DNA from: Symbiodinium natans
Taxonomy: Eukaryota > Sar > Dinophyceae > Suessiales > Symbiodiniaceae
Length of the DNA stretch: 30,000 nt
NCBI GenBank assembly: GCA_905221605.1
Contig: CAJNDS010000335.1
Coordinates: forward strand, 510,203-540,202
Direction: 5' to 3'
How positions within the stretch are numbered: position 1 is the first letter of the stretch; each line of letters begins with the position of its first letter. This document shows positions 18,071-25,636 of this stretch, piece after piece. The notes under the pieces are model-generated. The model saw only the letters and a list, made by a program, of their open reading frames with translations. It did not search any database and was not told the origin of the DNA. The position numbers were made by a program, and so were the translations under genes.

Positions 18071-18172
18071 CCCTAAACCCTAAACCCTGCAAACCCTGCA
18101 AACCCTGCAAACCCTGCAAACCCTGCAAACCCTGCAAACCCTGCAAACCCCGCAAACCCTGCAAACCCTGCT
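18071..18172. repeat. CCCTGCAAA 9-mer array
   Basis: Two CCCTAAA units then about nine or ten CCCTGCAAA units, one with CCCCGCAAA. The 9-mer is a 2-base insertion derivative of the telomere unit. The Ala-Gly-Phe repeat of the minus-strand frame is a by-product. Confidence 0.93.
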
Positions 18173-18176
18173 GAAG

Positions 18177-18346
18177 GATCGGCCTCACTCGGAAGACCTC
18201 CGTGCGGAAGGTGCTCGAACAGCCTCGGTTTCGCGCTTCGGGCCATCAAACCCCGAGGGGCAAATGGGACGAAACAGAATAAGGACAATACTGACAAGAA
18301 TAACAAGAATGAAGAAGAGCCTTAATCAAGACAAGCGCAAGAATAA
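18177..18346 (+). CDS. exon-like basic segment, about 57 codons
   Basis: A + frame begins after CTGCTGAAG and continues DRPHSEDLRAEGARTAS through a Lys/Arg-rich stretch to AATAAGG, followed by GTAAGAG, a donor-like site. The same frame stays open to 18581. A competing frame (18355-18570) is more protein-like beyond 18370. No homology recognised. Confidence 0.28.
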
Positions 18347-18369
18347 GGGTAAGAGTGCTCCTTTTTGTC

Positions 18370-18570
18370 ATGTCGCTGTGGGCCGTGACAGCACGCACGC
18401 ACTCACTTACTCGCAGGCTATTGTTGTTTTTCCTCCCCTGTGGCAGTGGGGCAATTCTTTTTGCTGTTGCCACGAGCGTGTTGGTTTTAATTGTTGTTGT
18501 TGCGGGCTTTTTTTTGGCTATTGCTGCTGGCTTCGACAACAAAAAACACAGTTGTCAAGGAGAAGAATGA
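18370..18570 (+). CDS. small predicted membrane protein or terminal exon, 66 aa
   Basis: ATG 18370 to TGA 18568-18570. It has a hydrophobic stretch near residues 20-27 and a clear membrane-spanning run around residues 29-54 (AILFAVATSVLVLIVVVAGF), ending in a charged tail with Lys and Glu. The T-rich GTTGTTGTT bases favour hydrophobic codons, which could create the pattern by composition alone. Could be the last exon of a longer gene. Confidence 0.3.
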   Translation: MSLWAVTARTHSLTRRLLLFFLPCGSGAILFAVATSVLVLIVVVAGFFLAIAAGFDNKKHSCQGEE

Positions 18571-18689
18571 CAACAAACTAACGAAAACACTACTAAGAAT
18601 ACAGGCAAGCATACCAACGCCTCTAGCAGGACTGCTTCTTGTTGTAGGAAACAACAAGCGTAGCTTATGTCATACTCCGAGATGAGGTA

Positions 18690-18905
18690 GTGGCTTTCAT
18701 GCTAGTATCCCCGAAAGGACACCCCACACGAAACCCGGCATCAAAAAAAACAACCGTACATGCACTCACCACGAGCAGGAACATGTACCCTACCTCTTAT
18801 AGGGCTTGTCGGCTAAGGAGCTGGCCCAAAATAGGCTCAGGGGTACGCTTTTCACGGAAAGCAGGCGCAATCCCCCCCTCCGAAGCTCACCGTATACCCT
18901 CCTAA
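18690..18905 (+). CDS. open segment, 71 codons, unknown
   Basis: A + frame (first ATG 18699, LVSPKGHPTRNPASKK and on) to TAA 18903-18905, basic and Ser/Pro-rich. CAGGAACATGTACCCTA near 18775 and CAGGAATATGTACCCTA near 18928 are near-identical. No domain recognised. Confidence 0.22.
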   Translation: MAFMLVSPKGHPTRNPASKKTTVHALTTSRNMYPTSYRACRLRSWPKIGSGVRFSRKAGAIPPSEAHRIPS

Positions 18906-18934
18906 ATGGACTTCGTGCGTCATTTGCAGGAATA

Positions 18935-19262
18935 TGTACCCTAAACCCTAAAACCCGAAACCCTAAACCCTAAACCCTAAACCCTGAAGGGGGTTTGTCA
19001 GGCTATGGGGAAGTGATTAGGGTCTGTCTCAGGGTGTCGGGGCTTAGTAAGGTTGAGCCTGCAGAAAAAGGCTCAGAGGGGCGAGGGGGGAGGGATAGGA
19101 CCCTAAGCCCTAAACCGAAACCCCAAACTTCGAAGTGGGGTCTTCCGAAATTAGGGGTGCCTTTGGGGGGGGGGGGGGGTCCTTGTTATAAGGGAATCCT
19201 ACTATGAGGGGATCTACCCTAAACCCTAAATCCTGAACCCGAAGCCCTAAACCCTAAACCCC
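18935..19262. repeat. C-rich telomere blocks with poly-G between
   Basis: CCCTAAA at 18935-18985 and 19217-19262. Between them: unique DNA (open on + 18995-19102), decayed C-rich units, and fifteen G at 19165-19179. Confidence 0.88.
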
Positions 19263-19277
19263 CTATCTTCGTAAACC

Positions 19278-19391
19278 CCTTTTAGCAGCTTCACAGGTCG
19301 AGAAGCTGTCTGTGAGCCGGGTGTGGAACGCATGGGCGCTGGACTCTTCTCCCCTGTCACCAAGTGGTTCGATTCAGGGCTCGCAGGGCTC
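19278..19391 (+). CDS. exon-like segment, 37 codons
   Basis: Insert between C-rich and G-rich arrays, open on + (LLAASQVEKLSVSRVWNAWA) to TAG 19389-19391 at the array edge. Candidate fragment only. Confidence 0.2.
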
Positions 19392-19502
19392 TTAGGGTTT
19401 AGGGTTTAGGGTTTAGGGTTTAGGGTTTAGGGTTTAGGGTTTAGGGTTTAGGGTTCAGGGTTTTTTGTTTAGGGTTTCGGGTTTCGGGTTTCGGGTTTAG
19501 GG
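19392..19502. repeat. TTTAGGG array, G-rich
   Basis: Nine perfect units to about 19455, then TTTCGGG variants. Small further blocks occur at 19655-19672 and 19980-20005. Confidence 0.94.
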
Positions 19503-19655
19503 ATTTGGGAGCGCAAGCCCAGCCTCCGCCTACGGTTTGGGCCACACCCACCAGAAGCACTCCATGACCGTCCATGCCCCCAAGGGACTGATGATTGCGT
19601 TTGCAAGCTTGTTGTGAAACCCATGCCGACCCCCTCTCCGCCCAGACAGGTGTAG
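19503..19655 (+). CDS. open segment, 50 codons, unknown
   Basis: Open from the array edge (IWERKPSLRLRFGPHPP) to TAG 19653-19655, with CAGGTGTAG as a donor-like end. The following island to 20,284 contains a degenerate hairpin (about 19,717-19,850, GTGTACACTTT and GTGTACT arms) and a tandem duplication of GCCGACTACCTGAGCGAAT at about 20,058-20,097. Confidence 0.22.
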   Translation: MWERKPSLRLRFGPHPPEALHDRPCPQGTDDCVCKLVVKPMPTPSPPRQV

Positions 19656-20284
19656 AGTTTAGGGTTTAGGGTTTAACACGCATAGAATCCGCAATTGGCC
19701 CTAACCCCACCACGCCCCTACCTACAACTTAGTTGCTGAGTTCATAAGCCCCAAAGCAGTGTACACTTTCAGTTATATAGGGGGATTATAGTACCCCAAA
19801 AAGTGTAAAGTGTACTCATTCAGCTACTACGACAATAAGTTAGGCAAATAGCCTTAACTTAAGCCGTAAGAACTCAACTCTAGCTCGGGTCGGGGGTTTA
19901 GGTGGGAGGAGCAGAGGCTCCAATATCTAAAGCCTACAGCTCTTGGTGCCTCTGGGCACCTCCGCCGGAAAAAAAATGGTTTGGGGTTTAGGGTTTAGGG
20001 TTTCGGGTCTAGCGCATTAGGGTCTAGGATCTAGGGCTAGTTAGGGTTTAGACAAGAGCCGACTACCTGAGCGAATAGCCGACTACCTGAGCGAATCATA
20101 CGGCCACTTCCTAAGCCCCTGCTGCATTCTCTACTTACTCTGAGTTCCTTCTTCTCAAGGCCGAAACACAGAAAACACGACGAACAAAGAGCAAAACACA
20201 CCCTGAGTCCCGAACCCTACGCCCCAAAACCCCTTAATATGGGGTGCCTTAAGAATTAGAATAGTGTTTAGTAACTCGTCCGAC

Positions 20285-20375
20285 CCCTCTAGTACCCCTA
20301 AACCCGCAACCCTAAATCCTAAACCCCGTTTTGAAACCCTAAACCCTAAATCCTAAACCCTAAACCCTAAACCCC
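20285..20375. repeat. last CCCTAAA array before the genic region
   Basis: CCCTAAA with CCCTAAAT variants. Beyond it only one two-unit TTTAGGG remnant (23,777-23,790) is seen. Confidence 0.93.
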
Positions 20376-20446
20376 ATGCGGAGCTGCAACTGGTATTGTA
20401 GAAAGGAGTTAGTGTTGGGTGTTGGAAGGGTCAACGTACCCGGAAA

Positions 20447-20462
20447 CCCTTTATGGCTCAAG
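20447..20462 (+). promoter_or_regulatory. possible spliced-leader relict
   Basis: CCCTTTATGGCTCAAG resembles the 3' part of the dinoflagellate spliced leader (CCATTTTGGCTCAAG): GGCTCAAG is exact, with one extra base upstream. An ATG follows at 20464. A weaker resemblance (CTTTGGGATCAAG) lies just before the ATG at 20732. Relict leaders mark reinserted cDNAs in dinoflagellates; the match is short and could be chance. Confidence 0.25.
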
Positions 20463-20625
20463 ATGGCCAAGAGCCGTCAGCTTTTGTTGAAAAAGTACGT
20501 ACGCCTGGGGTTGGGTTTAACGGGTTGGAGTAGTCCCGTCCCTTCTCCCTTATCCTGTCCCCTTAGGGGTGGGTGTTCTTGTTTCTGGTTCGATCTGGGA
20601 AATCCATATAGGCGACTGTTGAGGG

Positions 20626-20665
20626 TTGGTTTCTTTCCCTGTTCCCTTTCGGTTGCCCCCCGTAG
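20626..20665 (+). promoter_or_regulatory. candidate splice or trans-splice acceptor
   Basis: A pyrimidine-rich run (TTTCTTTCCCTGTTCCC) is followed by CCCCCCGTAG at 20656-20665, 67 bp before the ATG of the WW gene. It fits a cis- or spliced-leader trans-splice acceptor. The rest of 20,376-20,731 shows no other feature. Confidence 0.35.
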
Positions 20666-20731
20666 GTTATGAGCCCAAATTAGGTTCCCTGCGGTTGAGT
20701 GTTCTCTTAAGATCTTTGGGATCAAGAAGCA

Positions 20732-22618
20732 ATGCCTTCTCCCAAGCGATGGCTCCAACCTTCCTCGGATGGTGGACAGAATGGTGGAGCTGGAAATGGT
20801 GCAGCTGAGTCTCTGGGTGAAAGGGCGGTGCTGGAAGAGGTGATGCCTGGCGCTGAAGAACATCTGGAAGAAGCCTTGGTTGCAGAAGACCCCAATGTGG
20901 GTATGAATCCCAATGTGGATATGGTTAGCAATGCTGAAGCTGAAGGACGTGCTGTTTCTGTATCGCCAAAGCCTGGTGAAAAAAGGAACTGGGACGCGAC
21001 TGGTGGTATAGACCGTGAAATGGAGGTGACTGTTTTACGCGTGTTGCAAAAACATGGGTATCAGCCGTCGACTTCGACTTCGGGCCGAATGGTAGACCAA
21101 GGGTCTCAGACCAATCTGAGTGGAGAGGTGCTGCAAGCTGCCAGGAGGCCTCTGAACAAGATTAAAGGGGATCCCTCGGCGAGTTCCCTGGGTGGTGGAA
21201 GCGGTTACGAACAGAAGGGTGCGGAGAGCTTTGAAGCTGCACCAACTGCTGAATACGCCATGGGGGAGGAGGAGATCTTACAGATGGAGGCTGAAAGGTT
21301 GCGCCAGTTGTCAGAAGAAGAGGATGAGATGCGTCAAGTCTCTGAAAGGGATGGTTTTCGGAAAGATGAGCATCTGATCAAAGCGTGCGATGGGACAACG
21401 TGGGAATGGCACTTCCACGAAGATGGGAGACAATATTTCTACTGCCTGGATACGCAGGAAAGCAAGTGGACGTTGCCGGTTGTAGGTGAAAAGATGAAGA
21501 GTGACGAGGTGGTTGGGTCTCCTTCGGGCAATGAGCTGGAAATGGAGGCTGCACTGGGTTCTTCATCCTCTACTCCGACGCCTGAGTCTACGAGGGCATT
21601 CCAGGGTAGTGTAAATAGTGTAGGTGAAAAAGATTTTTCCTCTACTATCAGGGATAGCGGTCCTAGGGCTGGTGGTGACGCCCCGACCTCGGGTTCTCCT
21701 GATGAGGAGGGGATTCCTGGAAACCGAGCAGACATCGCTGGAGCTCAACATCTGGATCGGGAAGAAATGGAAGCGCTTTCTGAGGGTGTGGCAGCGGTGG
21801 AATCGGTGGGTCCAGAAGAAAAAATGCCCAATGTGGAGATCGGAACTGTGTCGGCTGCAGAAGAGCGAGTGGTGGATGTGGTACCTGTCGTTCAGGAAGG
21901 TGGTCCTGGAGATTTGGAAGACGGAGGGAAAAAGTTGTGTGTTACGACTGAGGAGGTCTCTTCGTTTGGTGCCAAGAATCCTGCCATTCAAGGGGAAAAA
22001 GAAGCTTCTGGAATAGCTGGAGACACGGAAGATCTGAAAGATGAGGCCTGGAGCGCCAATGATGCGCGGGTCAATGTGCCAGATAGTACCTGGAGTGCGA
22101 AGGAAGCACGGGTTGAGGCGCATATGGTGTCACGTTCCACGGGCGACTGCAACAATGGGGCGCAGGTCTCCGCAGCAGCTGATGACGGAGGTTCACAGGT
22201 GGACGCACTGGTGCAACCTGAAGTTAGCTGCGAGGAACGAAATGGCAAGGGCTACACCGGAGCCGATGAGGCAGCTGTGGTCAATGATGGTGGCAATTCT
22301 CCTTTGGAAACCATGGAACCAAAGGAGCCTGCGGTGGAAGAAAATGTACCTGCCGCAGATGAGCAATTCAATAGCCCTGCAGTGGAAGAAAATTTGCCTG
22401 CTGCAGAAGGCATGACAAAAGACTCCAATGATGGGTCCACTCCCATGAAGGGAGAAGTATTGCCGTCTGGAAGCTCGCCGGAAGTCGACACCGAGCGAAC
22501 TGCAGCAGATGAGGCAAGGCCATTGGCTGGCAAAAAGGAAGGTCCTGAGCCCCTGGAGCACAAGATGGATGATCTTGTGGGACTCGTGCAGGAGCCGGAC
22601 GAGCAGTGTGACCCAAAG
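20732..22618 (+). CDS. acidic WW-domain protein, N-terminal exon
   Basis: ATG 20732 is the first after an in-frame TAA at 20708. The open frame runs to TAG 22754-22756 (674 codons); I end the exon at a likely donor. Residues about 218-250 form a WW domain: W224/W226, then GRQYFYC, and W246 followed by LP, with the usual 20-22 residue spacing. WW domains bind proline-rich ligands, often in splicing and transcription factors. The rest is Glu/Asp/Ser/Gly-rich, probably disordered, with weak internal repeats (WSANDARV and WSAKEARV; VEENVPAA and VEENLPAA). Probably nuclear or cytoplasmic; no signal peptide. Lower GC than the minus-strand genes. Partner unknown. Confidence 0.85.
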
Positions 22619-22734
22619 GTGAAGACAAAGGATGCGCCAGGAGCCGATGATACAGAGATGGTTTCTGAAGAGCATGCAAAGAAAGTGCCCCGAGCGGGGC
22701 CTTGGAATCACCTGGGGAACATTGCTACCAAGAG
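22619..22734 (+). other. predicted 116-nt GT-AG intron
   Basis: Donor AAG then GTGAAG at 22619; acceptor CCAAGAG then GGAGAT at 22735. Its length (2 modulo 3) removes the TAG at 22754 and joins the WW frame to the S1 frame at phase 0. Without splicing the first frame reads through it and stops 20 nt later. Confidence 0.5.
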
Positions 22735-22941
22735 GGAGATGAGATCATGGGTCTAGTGCGCTGCATCAATGGGTATGGAGCCTTTTTGGACCATGGTGAT
22801 GTGAATGTATTGATTCCTGCAGAAGGGAACAACGCACATCAGTTCAAATTTGGTGATACTGTCAATGGAACAGTGAAGCGAGTGGAAGATGATGGTACCA
22901 TAATCTTGGACACCTTTCTGGTTTTGGAAGAGGACGAGTAG
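22735..22941 (+). CDS. S1-type OB-fold RNA-binding module
   Basis: The frame ends at TAG 22939-22941. Residues GDEIMGLVRCINGYGAFLDH, then LIPAE, FGDTVNGTVKRV and DDGTIILD follow the S1 domain pattern (GxxxxGxVxxIxxYGAFxDxG, then FxxGDxVxGxVxxV). S1 domains are five-stranded beta barrels that bind single-stranded RNA. It is preferably the C-terminal exon of the WW protein, giving WW + acidic linker + S1. Alternatively it is a separate 79-residue protein from ATG 22702, overlapping the WW frame, or the frames are parted by a sequencing indel. Ends in an acidic EEDE tail. Confidence 0.75.
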   Translation, partial: GDEIMGLVRCINGYGAFLDHGDVNVLIPAEGNNAHQFKFGDTVNGTVKRVEDDGTIILDTFLVLEEDE

Positions 22942-23972
22942 TAATTTTGGCGGGAGCGTCTAGTGGATAGGCCCTTGGACTCCTGAGCACTGGTTCCGTG
23001 GACCTTTCAGGGCTGATGCCCAAATCACACAAATGGAGGCTTCACGCGTGCTTGCGTTGCACACGGACCGAAAACAAGAAATCAAGCGGGAAAAGCAAAA
23101 ACAGGCCACGCAGCATGCATTGCAGAAACGGTTTCCGAAAGCGGTGAAAATCTCGAGTGAGGAGAGCTGGGCCAAACCCAGGACCAATAGAACGTCCTCC
23201 GCCCCAGGACCCCCCGGCGAACCTGTTGAAGTCTCCTGAACACTGGCCTGACAACGTTGAAAGGCGGGGCCCCCTGGGAAAACAAACCAAATGCCTGGGA
23301 CCCCCTCTGGACGACCATTCACCTCCCAGGACCCCCTGGACCTCCTCTCCTGCAACCTGCCTGGACCATGTGACCCCCTCCTCTACCCCCACTCACACCC
23401 CTTCCCAAACACCCAAAGAAACATGGCCCTCGCAAGCCCTGACTCGCACAAACGCACACTGGGGCCCCACGTACAAGAACTCGACATGCAATGTGGCAGC
23501 ATTACGGCACAGTCACTTGACATGAGTGTATACGTGGAAGCACGCTGTCTCTCGCATCACAATCACAAGGTCACAAGGGCATTTTCACCGCGGCTCGAAG
23601 CTGGATAATTTTCAAACGGGTGTATCCCGGCCTGTCAACGCACATTGCATGAGCAAGCAATGTGTGTGCTCAGCACAGGTGTTGACGGACCCACGGTTCC
23701 CACTGCCCACTCCTCTCGCCAAAGCCCGAGTGCTCAGCTGCTATAGGCTAAACTGTACTGGCTTCGGCTTCGGGTTTAGGGTTTAGGGTTGTAGGTTAAA
23801 GGCTAAGCGCATACGAAGGTATTGCACAGTAACTGCCACTGCCACTTGTAGGCTATGCGTAGTCTAGACGTCAGAAGTGTTGGCACTCACCATGGGTCCT
23901 CACCCTCGCAGAGCAAATCATTCTCGCAGATCTCCTTCGATCTCACAGATAAACAGAAAACGTGCTGCGACC
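22942..23972. other. convergent intergenic region
   Basis: About 1 kb between the stop of the S1 exon and the stop of the minus-strand gene. It contains a + frame (23033-23239, EASRVLALHTDRKQEIKREK and on) that is plausible but unsupported, three AGGACCCCC/GGGACCCCC repeats (23,205-23,335), and a TTTAGGG dimer at 23,777-23,790. Presumably 3' UTRs of both genes. Confidence 0.5.
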
Positions 23973-24385
23973 CTACTTCCTCTGGCGCTTTGCAGGGGGG
24001 GACCTGGGCTTTGTTGCAGGTGCTGACTTGGGGGGCGCCGCGGCCGCCTTGGGCAAGTTGGGCGCTGCCAGCTTCTTGGCACTAGCAACTTTGGGGGCAG
24101 GCGTTGCTGAAGGCGTGCCTGCTGGGGTCGCTGACTTCTGGTTCTCTGCACGGTCACGCTTGCCCGCGCCTTGCGATCCCTCGGTCTCGGGGCCCCCAGC
24201 AGGCCCATGAGCTTCAGCCCCAAGATCTGGAGCTGGCAAAGCCAGCATGCCTGGGGCAGCGGCTGCGCCTGCTCCTCCTGCCGACGGTGCTTCAACTGTC
24301 ATCGGGGCATGTTCTGCTGACAGTGCCGCCGACGCGGGGCTGGCTTGGGAGGCTTGCGAGACCTGGGTGGCCTGGAAAGCATAAC
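23973..24385 (-). CDS. basic Ala/Pro/Lys-rich C-terminal segment
   Basis: The minus frame ends at TAG 23973-23975. An ATG lies at 24302-24300, overlapping the TGA of the preceding frame as ATGA, but the frame is open further upstream (SSARYAFQATQVSQASQAS). The tail is rich in Ala, Pro and Lys (KSATPAGTPSATPAPK, then PPAKRQRK), like disordered linker-histone-type tails, with an end resembling a nuclear localisation signal. Probably the C-terminus of the gene upstream, reached by a further intron or a frameshift, rather than a separate protein. Confidence 0.5.
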
Positions 24386-25091
24386 GGGCCGAAGAATCCT
24401 GGATGGGCCCAAGCGACCGTTGCTCGCAAGCCCTTGCAAGGTGCCACCGGCTTCGATGGATTCCACGATGGAAATCCTCCAGCCGTGAACCAAGGAACCA
24501 TTCAAGGATCTTTCACTGTAGATGGAACCGGTTGGGAGGTACATCAAGGATCCTGCTGGGCATGTTACACGATACGCCACAACACCTGCTGCCTCGGAAA
24601 GATGCGAAAGGCCTTTCGCATCCAAGTGATCATGCAGGAAGGTGGCAAACAAACGCATTAAGGGGACCCCTTGGCTTTGCGAGCTTGCATCCGAGGTTGG
24701 TGGAACAAGTTCTTCCTTGTCACAGATGACGTTCATCATCTGCTCAGCCTGCTTCAAGCTCACAACGGTGATCTCACGTTCGCCTTTGCATGTGAAACGC
24801 AGGCTGCCTAACCCCAAGACTTCGTAGGATGTACGCACCATGTCACCAGTGGAACCCCACATGGAAACGCTGTTCAAATCCATGCTGTGATTGAACTTGC
24901 ACATTGAAGGAGGGGCCAACTCGAGAAGCTTCTCGCGCACGGATTCCGATGCTGGGGCAGGGCAGTGCGAATAGCCATCGTCGAGCGCTCCCTTGCTGTT
25001 GGGGAACTGTGCCTGCCAAAGCCAGGAGGCATCGTAGCGTGTAATTTTCATTGCGTATGTCAATGCCTTGACCCGATTTCTCACTATCAGG
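24299..25091 (-). CDS. third coding segment of the uncharacterised minus-strand gene
   Basis: The frame is open from just after a TGA near 25,104 to TGA 24299-24301. I start it at the acceptor TTAG then CCTGATAG (25091). Residues (LTYAMKITRYDASWLWQAQF, later MYLPTGSIYSERSLNGSLVH) look like folded, mixed-composition protein; no domain recognised. After about GWRISIVESI the frame becomes Arg/Pro-rich while the neighbouring frame becomes Ala/Ser-rich, so the true path may change frame near 24,300-24,480. Confidence 0.65.
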
Positions 25092-25280
25092 CTAAGGCCT
25101 CAGCCGAAAAAAAACATCCGCTGACTTTCTATCTCCACGTCGGCACCACCATAAACAAATCGTACGCGAATACAGATTCAACATGTTCCAAATCAGACTC
25201 TCAAACATCAGACACTTATTGCATTGTGCCTGACGGGGGTCTGGAAACAACTCACACGACATGTGACCAGAGCTAGCTAC
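25092..25280 (-). other. predicted 189-nt GT-AG intron
   Basis: Donor ATGCG then GTAGCT at 25280; acceptor GAGGCCTTAG ending at 25092, with eight T about 15 nt upstream. Splicing gives a split CG/C codon and an uninterrupted helix-like junction (RLVRMR then LIVRNRVKAL). Unspliced, the frame stops at TAG 25277. Confidence 0.6.
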
Positions 25281-25633
25281 CGCATTCGCACCAGCCTATC
25301 CAACCCTGCCCAGTACCCAGCCTTGAACAACGAGAAGTTCACCTTTGCCGCGGAAGCGGCCTCTTCTGCTTTCAGAGAAGGCACGTCCAGGATGATAAAA
25401 GGCTTGCTGAAGTCGTGCGCGGCCATGCCCGCCCGGTATGCCTCCACCGTCTCGAAAGTAGTGACTGGTTTCACCCAAGCACCACAGTAGGAGAGCAACC
25501 CTGGAAGTTTGTCTGAACCTTTCATTTGGTCAGCGATGTTGCGCAGGCGCGCTCTCTCATCCTTTTCCCGTTGTCTCTCGGCCGCTGCTCGCTCTTTCTC
25601 TTGTTGCGACTGCTGTCGGGCACTCTCTCTGCG
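25281..25633 (-). CDS. second coding segment after in-frame TAG
   Basis: Same frame as the 662-codon ORF, separated from it only by TAG. The first 36 codons are a highly charged Arg/Glu/Gln coiled-coil stretch (QQSQQEKERAAAERQREKDE), followed by GSDKLPGLLSYCGAW and a mixed segment to the intron. This part lacks any required start, supporting that it is a continuation and not a separate gene. Confidence 0.65.
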
Positions 25634-25636
25634 CTA
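25634..25636 (-). other. in-frame TAG stop inside the gene
   Basis: Context CGCGAC-TAG-CGCAGA. Exactly 36 sense codons separate it from the ATG at 25525 in the same frame. A single C-to-T change from CAG (Gln) would explain it and would fit the Gln-rich coil that follows. Alternatives: real terminus, readthrough, editing, or sequencing error. Confidence 0.7.

Noticed and set aside
18073-18306. Ala-Gly-Phe repeat protein on the minus strand
   Set aside because: It is the translation of CCCTGCAAA units; a 9-bp repeat keeps any frame open.
1-20375. tRNA or rRNA genes in the unique inserts
   Set aside because: No cloverleaf box A/box B pair or conserved rRNA core was recognised by eye; a covariance-model search was not possible.
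22676-22700. Programmed -1 ribosomal frameshift joining the WW and S1 frames
   Set aside because: No X-XXY-YYZ slippery heptamer is present in frame in the overlap; a GT-AG intron explains the junction better.
21192-22711. Several 100-190 codon frames overlapping the WW gene in other frames and on the minus strand
   Set aside because: Shadows of the 674-codon frame; Cys/His/Phe- or Ser/Pro-rich composition without domains.
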